A DNA stretch of 45,911 bases from an uncultured Bacilli bacterium (lineage in GTDB: Bacteria > Bacillota_I > Bacilli_A > RF39 > UBA660): assembly GCA_947627915.1 (NCBI GenBank), contig CANQXT010000004.1, positions 1-45,911 on the forward strand. Reading direction: 5' to 3'. Shown one piece after another: positions 25,254 through 34,034 of the stretch (position 1 is the stretch's first letter; each line of letters begins with the position of its first letter). The position numbers and the translations under genes are program-made. The notes below the pieces were generated by a model that saw only the letters and a list, made by a program, of their open reading frames with translations, did no database searches and was not told the origin of the DNA.

Positions 25254-27113
25254 ATGTATGATGTAATAGTAGTAGGTGGAGGACATGCTGGTTGTGAAGC
25301 ATCAAATATAAGTGCCAAACTAGGAATGAAGACACTTCTTTTAACAATGAATAAAAAAAATATTGCCGATATGCCTTGCAATCCTTCCATTGGCGGAGTT
25401 GCTAAAGGAATAATTGTAAGAGAAATAGATGCTTTAGGTGGCCTTATGGGAGTAGTCGCAGATAAAAGTCATTTTCAAATAAAAATGCTTAATAATTCTA
25501 AAGGTCCTGCCGTAAGAAGTTTACGTTGTCAAGCTGATAAAAGAGTATATCCTAAAGTAATGCTTGAATATTTAGAGAGTAATCCTAATTTAGAAATAAA
25601 AGAAGCTTTAGTAGAAGATTTAATAATAGAAAATAATACTGTTAAAGGAGTAATACTTAGCGATAATACAAAAATATATAGTAAAACAGTTATCTTAACA
25701 ACTGGAACATACTTAAAAGCTTCTATATTAGTTGGTAGTACAAAAAAAGATGAAGGTCCTCATGGAGAAGGAAGAAGTAATACTTTAAGTGATAAATTAA
25801 AAGAATATGGTTTAGAAATAATTAGATTAAAAACAGGTACACCACCTCGAATAGCAAAAGATAGTATTGATTTTAGTAAATTAAAAGAAGAACTTGGTGA
25901 TGATACTTACTATACATTTAGTCATGATATTAAACCAGTATATGATATAAATAAACAACAAAAATGTTATCTTTTATATACAAATGCATTAACTCATCAA
26001 ATAATTAGAGATAATTTAACTAAGTCAGCAATGTATGGTGGTTATGTTACGGGAACAGGTCCTAGATATTGTCCATCTATTGAAGATAAAATAGTTCGTT
26101 TTAGTGATAAAGAAAGACATCAATTATTTTTAGAACCAGAAAGCATTTATTATGATGAATGGTATTTACAAGGTTTTTCTACTAGTATGCCAGTAGATGT
26201 TCAAGAAAAATTAGTTCATAGTTTGGAAGGATTAGAACATGCCAAAATTACAAAATATGCGTATGCAATTGAATATGATGCGATTAATCCCTTACAAATG
26301 CATCCATCTTTAGAAAATAAGATTATTCATAATTTATTTACTGCGGGTCAAATAAATTGTACAAGTGGTTATGAAGAAGCGGCTGGTCAAGGTTTAATCG
26401 CTGGTATTAATGCCGTGCAAAAAATACTTGATACAGAACCATTAATATTAAAAAGAGATGAAGCCTATATTGGGGTATTAATCGATGATTTAGTAACCAA
26501 AGGAATAAAAGATCCTTATCGTATGCTTACCAGTAGAGCGGAATTTCGTCTAATATTAAGACATGATAATGCTGATTTAAGACTTCGAGATATTGCTTAT
26601 AAATATCATACAATTAATGATGAACAATATGAAAGATTACAACAAAAGAAAAAAGATATTGCTAATTTAATAAAAGAAATAAAAAATACTAAATTAGAGT
26701 TAAATGAAGAAATAAAAAAAGACTTTATTAATAATAATTTTAGTGTTCCTTTAAGAAATTTATCTTATGAAGAATTATTAAGAAGACCAGAAATAACTTT
26801 TAACTTTTTAAATAATTATCATCATTTTAATTATAATAAAGATGTTTTAGAACAAGTGGAAATATTAATAAAATATGAAGGATATATAAATAAAGCTTTA
26901 AAAGAAAGTGCTAAATTAAAGAAAATAGAAGAAAAAGAGATACCAGAAAATATCGATTATACGAAGATTAAAAATTTAGCAAGTGAAGCAAGACAAAAAT
27001 TAAGTGAAATAAGACCAAGAACAATTGCTCAAGCTTCAAGAATAAGTGGGGTAAATCCTAGTGATATTACGATTTTATCTCTTTATTTAAAAAAGGAGTA
27101 TAACAATGACTAA
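25254..27113 (+). CDS. mnmG: MnmG (GidA) FAD-dependent tRNA uridine modification enzyme
   Basis: 619 residues from ATG 25254. The track's TTG at 25230 lies within mnmE and would add eight unconserved residues; AGTGAT lies 4 nt before the chosen ATG. The FAD fold VIVVGGGHAGCEAS is at the N-terminus, with the conserved NPSIGGVAKG and GPAVRSLRCQADK and the C-terminal helical domain that binds MnmE. It overlaps rsmG by 8 bases. Confidence 0.96.
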   Translation: MYDVIVVGGGHAGCEASNISAKLGMKTLLLTMNKKNIADMPCNPSIGGVAKGIIVREIDALGGLMGVVADKSHFQIKMLNNSKGPAVRSLRCQADKRVYPKVMLEYLESNPNLEIKEALVEDLIIENNTVKGVILSDNTKIYSKTVILTTGTYLKASILVGSTKKDEGPHGEGRSNTLSDKLKEYGLEIIRLKTGTPPRIAKDSIDFSKLKEELGDDTYYTFSHDIKPVYDINKQQKCYLLYTNALTHQIIRDNLTKSAMYGGYVTGTGPRYCPSIEDKIVRFSDKERHQLFLEPESIYYDEWYLQGFSTSMPVDVQEKLVHSLEGLEHAKITKYAYAIEYDAINPLQMHPSLENKIIHNLFTAGQINCTSGYEEAAGQGLIAGINAVQKILDTEPLILKRDEAYIGVLIDDLVTKGIKDPYRMLTSRAEFRLILRHDNADLRLRDIAYKYHTINDEQYERLQQKKKDIANLIKEIKNTKLELNEEIKKDFINNNFSVPLRNLSYEELLRRPEITFNFLNNYHHFNYNKDVLEQVEILIKYEGYINKALKESAKLKKIEEKEIPENIDYTKIKNLASEARQKLSEIRPRTIAQASRISGVNPSDITILSLYLKKEYNND

Positions 27114-27819
27114 AGAAGAATTTATTGTATCTTTAGAAGATTTAAAGATAAATTATAATAATGAAATGTTAGAAAAATTAGATATATATAAAAATTATTT
27201 ACAAGAATATAATATACATACTAATTTAACTAGAATAATTGAAGATAAAGATATTTATTTAAAACATTTTTATGATTCTTTAACTATTGTTAAAGCATTA
27301 GATTTAAATAATATTAATAATTTATTAGATGTTGGTAGTGGGGCAGGATTACCAGGAATAGTTATTAAAATATTTTATCCTCATATTGAAGTTACTTTAA
27401 TTGACTCAAATAATAAAAAGACAAAGTTTTTAGAAAGTTTAGTCCAAAAACTAAATCTTGATGTGCAAATAATTAATGATCGAGTAGAAAAATACGCTAT
27501 AAATAATTTAAATAAATTTGACGTGGTAACAGCTAGAGCAGTAGCTAACTTAAGAGTATTAAGTGAATTATGTTTACCTCTTGTTAAAACAAATGGTTTA
27601 TTTATTGCTCTAAAAGGAAGTATAACGGATGAGTTAAAAGAATCTTTAGATACAATAGATATTTTAAATAGTAAAATAGAGAATATTATTGAATTTAAAT
27701 TATATCAAAATGATTTAATAAGGAATTTAGTTGTTATCAAAAAACTACAAGATACACAACTTAATAACTTAAGAACATATGATAAAATTTTAAAATATCC
27801 TCTTGTAAAAAGAAAATAA
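27106..27819 (+). CDS. rsmG: 16S rRNA G527 N7-methyltransferase RsmG
   Basis: A 237-residue SAM-dependent methyltransferase, with the binding loop LLDVGSGAGLPGI near residue 80 and VVTARAVANL in the family-specific position. AAAGGAG lies 6 nt before the ATG. Confidence 0.95.
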   Translation: MTKEEFIVSLEDLKINYNNEMLEKLDIYKNYLQEYNIHTNLTRIIEDKDIYLKHFYDSLTIVKALDLNNINNLLDVGSGAGLPGIVIKIFYPHIEVTLIDSNNKKTKFLESLVQKLNLDVQIINDRVEKYAINNLNKFDVVTARAVANLRVLSELCLPLVKTNGLFIALKGSITDELKESLDTIDILNSKIENIIEFKLYQNDLIRNLVVIKKLQDTQLNNLRTYDKILKYPLVKRK

Positions 27820-27851
27820 ATAATGTAGAATTAAGTATAGAGGTAAGGGGC

Positions 27852-28838
27852 ATGATAAGTGTGAAGAATGAATCACAAGTTTTAAATTTACCAATTGAGG
27901 ATATTATACCCAATCGTTTTCAACCACGCTTAAATTTTGATGATAACGGTTTAAAAGAGTTAGCAGCGTCAATTAAAGAGCATGGCATAATTCAACCATT
28001 AGTAGTTAGAAAAATTGGCGAAAAGTATGAAATAATTGCAGGTGAAAGAAGATATAAAGCATCTAAAATGGCAGGTCTTAGTGAAATTCCTGCTATTGTA
28101 ACGCAAATGGATGATAAGAAAAGTGCTGAAGCTGCTATTATAGAAAATATTCAAAGAAAAGATTTATCAGCAATTGAGGAAGCAAAATCTTATGAAGCTC
28201 TTTTAGATAAAGGATATACTACACAAGATAAATTAGCCCAACAAATGGGTTTAAGTCAATCAGCAATATCTAATAAATTGAGACTCTTATCTTTATCCGA
28301 TAATGTTCAAAAAGCTTTAATGGAATCTAAAATATCTGAAAGACATGCTCGAAGTTTATTACAATTAAAAACACATGAGGAACAAGATGAATGGTTAAAA
28401 ATAATTATCGATGAAAGATTAACTGTTAAAGAACTTGATGAAAGACTTAAAGGTAATAAAAAGAAAGAAGATGATTCTTTGTTAAATTTAAATAAAAATA
28501 ATGATAGTAGTGATAAACCAGGTATTAATTTAGTCTTTGATGAAAAACCAATACCTAATAAATTCTTTAATTTTTTAGAAGATGAAGAAGCTAATATGAC
28601 TATGACTGAGAAAACAGATGTTACCGATACACCAACTAATGAATTTAAAATGGAATCTAATGATGATGTCGAAATGTTAGATTTTGTTCCAGCTATACCT
28701 AAAAAAGATATGACAATTGCTATTGAATTAGTAGAAAAATTAAAAAATGATTTAAAAGCAAATAATTTTCAAGTATCTGTTTTAGAAGATAATAGTGATG
28801 ATGAATTAAAATATAAAATAATCATAAGTAAAAATTAA
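27852..28838 (+). CDS. noc: Noc-type nucleoid occlusion protein (ParB family)
   Basis: 328 residues. ParB/Noc N-terminal CTP-binding domain with GERRYKA and ENIQRKDL, then a helix-turn-helix. At the positions I recall as separating Noc from ParB it has Gln136, Lys142, Ser147 and Arg164 (Noc: Gln, Lys, Lys, Arg; ParB: Arg, Thr, Ala, Gly), so three of four are Noc type. Its place after rsmG and the ERHARSL motif agree. It should bind the CCCGGG palindromes at 10-11 kb. Differences: the N-terminal amphipathic membrane helix of Bacillus Noc is missing, and an acidic C-terminal tail of about 120 residues is added. soj/spo0J do not follow. Confidence 0.88.
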   Translation: MISVKNESQVLNLPIEDIIPNRFQPRLNFDDNGLKELAASIKEHGIIQPLVVRKIGEKYEIIAGERRYKASKMAGLSEIPAIVTQMDDKKSAEAAIIENIQRKDLSAIEEAKSYEALLDKGYTTQDKLAQQMGLSQSAISNKLRLLSLSDNVQKALMESKISERHARSLLQLKTHEEQDEWLKIIIDERLTVKELDERLKGNKKKEDDSLLNLNKNNDSSDKPGINLVFDEKPIPNKFFNFLEDEEANMTMTEKTDVTDTPTNEFKMESNDDVEMLDFVPAIPKKDMTIAIELVEKLKNDLKANNFQVSVLEDNSDDELKYKIIISKN

Positions 28839-28853
28839 CTTATGATTTTTTTT
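28820..28853 (+). terminator. Terminator after noc, partly bidirectional
   Basis: AATCATAAG in the last noc codons pairs with CTTATGATT past the stop and is followed by eight T residues. On the opposite strand the same stem ends the PBP gene with a weaker T tract. Confidence 0.85.
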
Positions 28854-30765
28854 AATATACTGGTTCACTTCCTTTTAAAAAGTAATATATAGTAGCTTTG
28901 TTTTTATCATTAGTGGGTTTTCCAGATATAGCATCTAAAATAACCCCAACGACATCTTTTGGCGTATCATACCAATTATCTGGATAATCTTTTTGAATAC
29001 TTTCCATTGTATCGGCCCAAATATTTTTAGTTAAATAACTATAATTTTTATCAAATTCTCTATTATCATCATAACCAATCCAAACTAACATTAAATCATC
29101 TTTATTATATCCCACAACCCAATGATCAGTGGCTGTAGTACCTGTTTTAATTGCATATTTTCGACTAAGTTTAGAAGCAATAGTGGATGCTGTAGCAACT
29201 GTATAATCTTTAAAAACACTATTAGTGGTATTAGCAAGTAATTCATTTAAAATATAAACATAATTAGGATTTAAAACTAAACTATTTTTTTGTTCTTTAT
29301 TATATATTACATTTCCTTTATTATCTTCAATCTTTCTAATAAAGTATAATTCTTTCTTATAACCACCACTAGCTAAAGTAGCATACCCAGTAGCATAATC
29401 AATTATGTTTATTTCGCCAGTACCTAAAGCTAGTGATGGAATAGATGGTAAATCTTCTTTAATTCCTGCTTTTTTAGCTGTTTTAACTAATTCATCAGTT
29501 CCTAAAAAAAGATTAGTTTTAACTGCATAAATATTATCAGAAAAGGCAATGGCTGCTCCCATTGTAATATCTTTATTCGCATATTTATTACCATAATTAA
29601 TTGGAGCATATGTTTTTTTGTCATCAGTATTAAAGATTGTAAATTCACTTTTAAAAAGACTTGTTGCAGTTAAATTATTTTCTAAAGCCGTATAGTATAA
29701 AAAAGATTTCATTGTTGATCCTACTTGTCTTTTAGAAGATACAGCTCGATTATATTCACTTAAACCATAATCCATTCCTCCCGTTAAAGCTTCAATTTTT
29801 CCTGATTCCGGATCGACAATAATACTTGATACTTGCATTTCTTTTTCCTCCTGCATATTGCTTAATATTTTTTCTTCTAAAGTCTTTTGTTTTTCCATAT
29901 CTAAATTAGTATATATTTTAAGCATCCCTTCTTCTAATACTTTTTTATTTATGCCTAATTTTTCTAATTCATGATAAACAGCATCTTGATAATACATAAG
30001 CATTTGTAAATGTTGTTCATTTTCTTTACCATATATTTCAATATTATTTAAATCTAAATTATCATAAGTTTCTTGGGTAATATAATTATTATTTAAAAGA
30101 GTTTTAGCTACTACTAAACTTCTTTTTAAAGATTCTTCTTTATTTGAAACAGGATTATATTTATTTGGACTTTTTGGTATACCTGCTAATATGATAGCTT
30201 CTTCTAAAGTTAAATCTTTAACATCTTTATTAAAATAAAACATTGAGGCATTACTAACGCCATAATTACCATTACCATAATTTATAGTATTTAAATAAGC
30301 TTCTAATATATCATCTTTGTCATATTGTAATTCAACAATAACAGTTAAGAAAGCTTCTTTTATTTTTCTAATCCAATTAGTATCAAAATCAAGATATAAG
30401 TTTTTAACAAGTTGTTGAGTTATAGTAGATGCTCCCTGAACTATATGACCATTTTTAATATTTTTAAACATAGCTTTACTAATTCTTAAAATATCAAAAC
30501 CATGATGGTTATAAAACTTCTTATCTTCAATAGATATAACGGCATTAATTAAATTTTCATTAATATCTTCTAAATCTACCCATTTACTTGTACTACTTCC
30601 TTGATATACTAAATTATCTTTATTATCATATAAATAATAAGTACCATTATTAGTTATATTTAATTTAGGTATAATTAAAGCATAAATATTAATACCTAAA
30701 TATAATACTAAGATACTAAATAATAGGAAAAAAATTACTTTTCCCAAACTTTTTAATATTTGCAA
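28852..30765 (-). CDS. Class A penicillin-binding protein (glycosyltransferase/transpeptidase)
   Basis: 637 residues; the only leftward gene on the right arm. An N-terminal membrane anchor, then a GT51 domain (EDKKFYNHHGFD with the catalytic Glu, GASTITQQL), then a transpeptidase with the active Ser in GSTMK, SDN and KTGTT. It polymerises and cross-links peptidoglycan at the outer membrane face. The start is set to TTG 30765 because GGTGAT lies 4 nt before it; the track's GTG falls inside that site. No large C-terminal extension. Transcription opposes replication here, which is unusual for a cell-wall gene. Confidence 0.93.
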   Translation of the reverse strand: MQILKSLGKVIFFLLFSILVLYLGINIYALIIPKLNITNNGTYYLYDNKDNLVYQGSSTSKWVDLEDINENLINAVISIEDKKFYNHHGFDILRISKAMFKNIKNGHIVQGASTITQQLVKNLYLDFDTNWIRKIKEAFLTVIVELQYDKDDILEAYLNTINYGNGNYGVSNASMFYFNKDVKDLTLEEAIILAGIPKSPNKYNPVSNKEESLKRSLVVAKTLLNNNYITQETYDNLDLNNIEIYGKENEQHLQMLMYYQDAVYHELEKLGINKKVLEEGMLKIYTNLDMEKQKTLEEKILSNMQEEKEMQVSSIIVDPESGKIEALTGGMDYGLSEYNRAVSSKRQVGSTMKSFLYYTALENNLTATSLFKSEFTIFNTDDKKTYAPINYGNKYANKDITMGAAIAFSDNIYAVKTNLFLGTDELVKTAKKAGIKEDLPSIPSLALGTGEINIIDYATGYATLASGGYKKELYFIRKIEDNKGNVIYNKEQKNSLVLNPNYVYILNELLANTTNSVFKDYTVATASTIASKLSRKYAIKTGTTATDHWVVGYNKDDLMLVWIGYDDNREFDKNYSYLTKNIWADTMESIQKDYPDNWYDTPKDVVGVILDAISGKPTNDKNKATIYYFLKGSEPVY

Positions 30766-30809
30766 ATGTATCACCTAAAATTATTATGTAAAAAAATATT
30801 AATTTTATG

Positions 30810-30838
30810 TTGAATTTATATAGATGTTATGTTATAGT
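30810..30838 (+). promoter_or_regulatory. Promoter for the ATT-start gene and rpoE
   Basis: TTGAAT, 17-nt spacer, TATAGT with an upstream TG (extended -10). Confidence 0.65.
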
Positions 30839-30862
30839 TTTTAGGAATAAAGGAGTGATTAT

Positions 30863-31204
30863 ATTAAAAGGAATATAGATTGGTTATTATATAATAATAA
30901 TGAATTAATAATAAATAATAAGAATGTTAATTGTATTTTTAAAAATAATATAATAGAATATAAAGAAAATGATGGTAGTATAAATTATGTCAATTTAGAT
31001 AATAAAGAATATATAAGAGAAAATAAAGCAATATATTTTAAAGTTGATTTTAATAATTTAGAATTTACCTATATTTTAAAAGAATTAGATCATAAAATAG
31101 TAGCACCATTAAAGAATGGTCATATTAATATAAGTGATAAGAATATTGATATGTTATATGCTTTAGAAGATGAAGATAAGAAAATTATAATCAATATATT
31201 ATAG
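30863..31204 (+). CDS. Small YwiB/DUF1934-like protein with an ATT start codon
   Basis: 113 codons, missing from the ORF track. The frame is open from a stop at 30848 to TAG at 31202. No ATG, GTG or TTG occurs until codon 97. AGGAG lies 7 nt before ATT at 30863, so ATT is the probable start. The sequence (alternating short strands, YILKELDHKIVAPLKNG, ending EDKKIIINIL) looks like the small beta-barrel family YwiB, found near rpoE in other Firmicutes; this assignment is tentative. A good promoter lies upstream and rpoE follows at 46 bp. Confidence 0.75.
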   Translation: MKRNIDWLLYNNNELIINNKNVNCIFKNNIIEYKENDGSINYVNLDNKEYIRENKAIYFKVDFNNLEFTYILKELDHKIVAPLKNGHINISDKNIDMLYALEDEDKKIIINIL

Positions 31205-31250
31205 TAATAATATATTATATAGCATATAATGATTAGAAAAGGAGAAAATT

Positions 31251-31688
31251 ATGAATTTAAAAGAATTATCAAAAGAAGAATTACAGACTATGGGATATGA
31301 TGAAATAGCATATTTAGTTTTAGAAAATAATAAAAAGAAAATGAAATTATTAGATTTATTTAAAAAAGTTTGTGCTGTATTAGAATTACCTGAAAATACA
31401 GTTGAAGATAGAATAACTGACTTTTTTGAATTATTATCTATTAATAAAAAATTTATATTATTAAAAAATGGTTATTGGGATTTAGCTATTAACCATAAAC
31501 AAGATATCGTAGTAGAAGATGAAGAAGATGATAATACCGAAGAAGAATCATTTGATGATGAAGATGAAGTAATGGAAGAAAAAGAAGAAGATATTTTCTA
31601 TGATGATGATTTAGATGATTCTGATGAAGATGACGATGATCTTAAAGATTTAGTTATTATGGATGAAGATGAAAATATTCAAGAATAG
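31251..31688 (+). CDS. rpoE: RNA polymerase delta subunit
   Basis: 145 residues. The N-terminal 75 residues form the winged-helix HARE-HTH domain (LELPENTVEDRITDFFELLSIN, then KKFILLKNGYWDL). The second half is almost entirely Asp and Glu, the disordered acidic tail that displaces nucleic acid and recycles polymerase. AAAAGGAG precedes the ATG. Found only in Firmicutes. Confidence 0.94.
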   Translation: MNLKELSKEELQTMGYDEIAYLVLENNKKKMKLLDLFKKVCAVLELPENTVEDRITDFFELLSINKKFILLKNGYWDLAINHKQDIVVEDEEDDNTEEESFDDEDEVMEEKEEDIFYDDDLDDSDEDDDDLKDLVIMDEDENIQE

Positions 31689-31730
31689 GTATATATTATA
31701 AGAATAAAATAATTAAATGAATATATAAAT

Positions 31731-31767
31731 AATGAAACTTTTAATGAGACATTTAGTTTCATTTTTT
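31731..31767 (+). terminator. Terminator after rpoE
   Basis: AATGAAACT pairs with AGTTTCATT around a 15-nt loop and is followed by T residues. Confidence 0.75.
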
Positions 31768-31783
31768 AATCTAAAGGAGTTTT

Positions 31784-32659
31784 ATGAAAAAGATAATAAA
31801 TAATCTAGCTATAAAAACAAGTGTTATCACAATTATAATTAATTTATTTCTATTTATAATTAAATTAATATTGGGATTAATTTCCCATTCTAAAAGTTTA
31901 GTATCCGATGCTATTCATTCTTTAAGTGATGTTTTTACAACCATAATTGTTATTTTTGGTTTTATAGTATCTAGTAGAGAAGCAGATGAAAATCATCCAT
32001 ATGGTCATGAAAGAATTGAAAGTGCTTTTGCTATTGTTTTAGCATTTATTCTTTTAATAACTGGTGTATATATAGGTTATGAAGGACTAATATCTCTTGT
32101 TAATCCAAGTAAAATAGTAGTTCCAAGTTTAATAGGTTTAATCGGGGCTATTTTATCTATATTAGTAAAAGAAATTATGTATCAATATACGATTCGTATT
32201 GCTAAGAAATTAAATTCTCCATCCCTAAAAGGTGATGCTTGGCACCATCGTAGTGATGCCATTTCTTCTTTAGGTTCCCTAGTAGGTATTTTAGGAGCTC
32301 ACTATGGTTTACCTATTCTAGATCCTTTAATTTGTTTATTTATCTGTCTTTTAATTATTAAAACCTCAATTGATATCTTTATTAGTGCTTTAAGTGGTAT
32401 GTTAGATACAGCGTGTGATAAAGAAACGGAAAATGCTATTTTAAAAACAATTATTGATAGTAATAAAAAGTTTCAAGTAATAGATTTAAAAACAAGATTA
32501 TTTGGTAGTAAAATATATATTGATTTAATAATATCTATGGATGGTAATACAACTTTAAAAAATGTGGATAAAGTACGAGTAAAATTACACGATGAAATAG
32601 AAGCTAAGTTTAATCTTGTTAAACACATTAATATTAAAGTTATTCCTAATGAAAAATAA
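31784..32659 (+). CDS. Cation diffusion facilitator family metal transporter
   Basis: 291 residues. Six membrane helices with the metal-site residues of the family in HSLSDVFT (helix 2) and HHRSDAISS (helix 5), and the NHPYGHERIES loop signature between helices 2 and 3. A C-terminal cytoplasmic domain of about 85 residues follows. Exports Zn, Mn, Fe or similar ions by proton exchange; the metal cannot be told. CTAAAGGAG precedes the ATG. mntP, another metal exporter, lies 7 kb downstream. Confidence 0.9.
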   Translation: MKKIINNLAIKTSVITIIINLFLFIIKLILGLISHSKSLVSDAIHSLSDVFTTIIVIFGFIVSSREADENHPYGHERIESAFAIVLAFILLITGVYIGYEGLISLVNPSKIVVPSLIGLIGAILSILVKEIMYQYTIRIAKKLNSPSLKGDAWHHRSDAISSLGSLVGILGAHYGLPILDPLICLFICLLIIKTSIDIFISALSGMLDTACDKETENAILKTIIDSNKKFQVIDLKTRLFGSKIYIDLIISMDGNTTLKNVDKVRVKLHDEIEAKFNLVKHINIKVIPNEK

Positions 32660-32660
32660 A

Positions 32661-32690
32661 TTGACAATGATATAGAAGTAGTATTAAAAT
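32661..32690 (+). promoter_or_regulatory. Promoter for the membrane gene pair
   Basis: TTGACA and TAAAAT, 18 nt apart, directly after the transporter stop codon; the terminator hairpin below begins within the -10. Confidence 0.55.
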
Positions 32691-32719
32691 ATTTCCTAAT
32701 TGAAAGGGAATATTTTTTT
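32687..32719 (+). terminator. Terminator after the cation transporter
   Basis: AAATATTTCC pairs with GGGAATATTT (one mismatch) and is followed by seven T residues, ending immediately before the next ATG. Transcripts from the overlapping promoter would lack the first arm. Confidence 0.6.
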
Positions 32720-33301
32720 ATGAAAAATAAATTATCTTTAATAAATAAAGAAGTTGAAAAACAAAACTTAAGATTAAAAGAATTAGAAGAAAAATATGCT
32801 AATGTAAATGTTGATAAAGAATTATTTAGGATAAAAAATTTAGATGAAAAATTAGATTATACTTTGATTCAAGCAGAAATAAGAACTGAATTGTCTAAAC
32901 AATATGATTATATAAGTGAAAATTGTAGTAATAGAGCATTTAAATATATTGTTACATCTTTTATAAACCTATTTATTACTTTATTATTAGCTAGATTAAG
33001 TGGTCTTAATTTTATAGTTGATTTTATGATGTTTATAACTATATTTACAACTATGGAAAGTGTTTTTAATAAGGTAGTTGAGTGTATATTTAATAATAAA
33101 GCAATATATGAAAGAGAAAAAATTACATATTATAATAACTTTTTTATGAGTTGTTCATTAGAAAAAGAATTATTATTAAAAGATGAAAATACCCATATAA
33201 TTGAAGATAATTTAATTGATGATACTTTTGATTATAATTTAGTAAAAAATAATTTATTTACTGATAAAGATAAAACTTTAACAAGAAAAAAATTTAAATA
33301 A
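32720..33301 (+). CDS. Coiled-coil protein with a membrane hairpin, function unknown
   Basis: 193 residues, not recognised. Residues 1-70 are charged and likely coiled coil. Two hydrophobic segments (about 76-95 and 98-112) form a hairpin, and a cytoplasmic tail of about 75 residues ends in RKKFK. AAAGGG lies 11 nt before the ATG. It pairs with the next gene, which has the same layout. Confidence 0.78.
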   Translation: MKNKLSLINKEVEKQNLRLKELEEKYANVNVDKELFRIKNLDEKLDYTLIQAEIRTELSKQYDYISENCSNRAFKYIVTSFINLFITLLLARLSGLNFIVDFMMFITIFTTMESVFNKVVECIFNNKAIYEREKITYYNNFFMSCSLEKELLLKDENTHIIEDNLIDDTFDYNLVKNNLFTDKDKTLTRKKFK

Positions 33302-33318
33302 ATTAAGGAGATAGCATT

Positions 33319-33963
33319 ATGAAACAAGTACAAATTGATAATTTTAAAAAAGTTAATAAAGAAGTCGAAAATAAAATAAAAACAGATTATAATAATATTA
33401 CTTTAGATGAAATAATAGAATTATATAATACTACAGTTACTAATGAATATTTCCAAGAAGATATGACTTTAAAAGAAAAAGTTAATTTTTTAGTTAATCA
33501 AATGACTTATTATATATATGATTATACTGTATATGAAGAAAAAGTCCAAAAGAATATTGCTAGATCTAAAAAATACTGGAATATATCTATTACTTTAGCT
33601 ATTTTATTTTTAATTAATTCTTTATTAGGAATATTAAGCTTAGGTATAATACTTGCTATAGGAATGGTAGGATCTTACTTTATTAGTCTTATTAATAAAA
33701 TATTAGAACTAATTAATGGTAATAAATTTGACGAAAATTCGATGGGTATTGAATATATATCTCACTTATTAAAAAGTGCTACGATTGAGTTAAAAAGAGA
33801 AGAAAAGAAAGAAATTGAAAATGTTGATAATTTAAAGGCCACAATAACTGATGAAAAATATGAAATTTCATATAGTTTTGATCGTCAAAATTTAGATATA
33901 AAAATAAAAGAAAAAGAAAATGATAATTTAGTTGGTAATTATAAACTAGTTAGACATAAATAA
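33319..33963 (+). CDS. Coiled-coil protein with a membrane hairpin, function unknown
   Basis: 214 residues, not recognised. A charged N-terminal helical region of about 90 residues, two hydrophobic segments (about 92-110 and 114-132), then a soluble tail whose last 40 residues look like beta strands (YEISYSFDRQNLDIKI). AAGGAG precedes the ATG. It follows its neighbour by 17 bp in the same transcription unit. Confidence 0.78.
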   Translation: MKQVQIDNFKKVNKEVENKIKTDYNNITLDEIIELYNTTVTNEYFQEDMTLKEKVNFLVNQMTYYIYDYTVYEEKVQKNIARSKKYWNISITLAILFLINSLLGILSLGIILAIGMVGSYFISLINKILELINGNKFDENSMGIEYISHLLKSATIELKREEKKEIENVDNLKATITDEKYEISYSFDRQNLDIKIKEKENDNLVGNYKLVRHK

Positions 33964-33984
33964 TTTTTTAAACTATCGTTTTAA

Positions 33985-34013
33985 TTGCGAACATATAATT
34001 AAAATGATATAAT
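33985..34013 (+). promoter_or_regulatory. Promoter for prfA-prmC
   Basis: TTGCGA, 17-nt spacer, consensus TATAAT. Confidence 0.75.
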
Positions 34014-34034
34014 TTTTAACGAAAGAGTGATATT

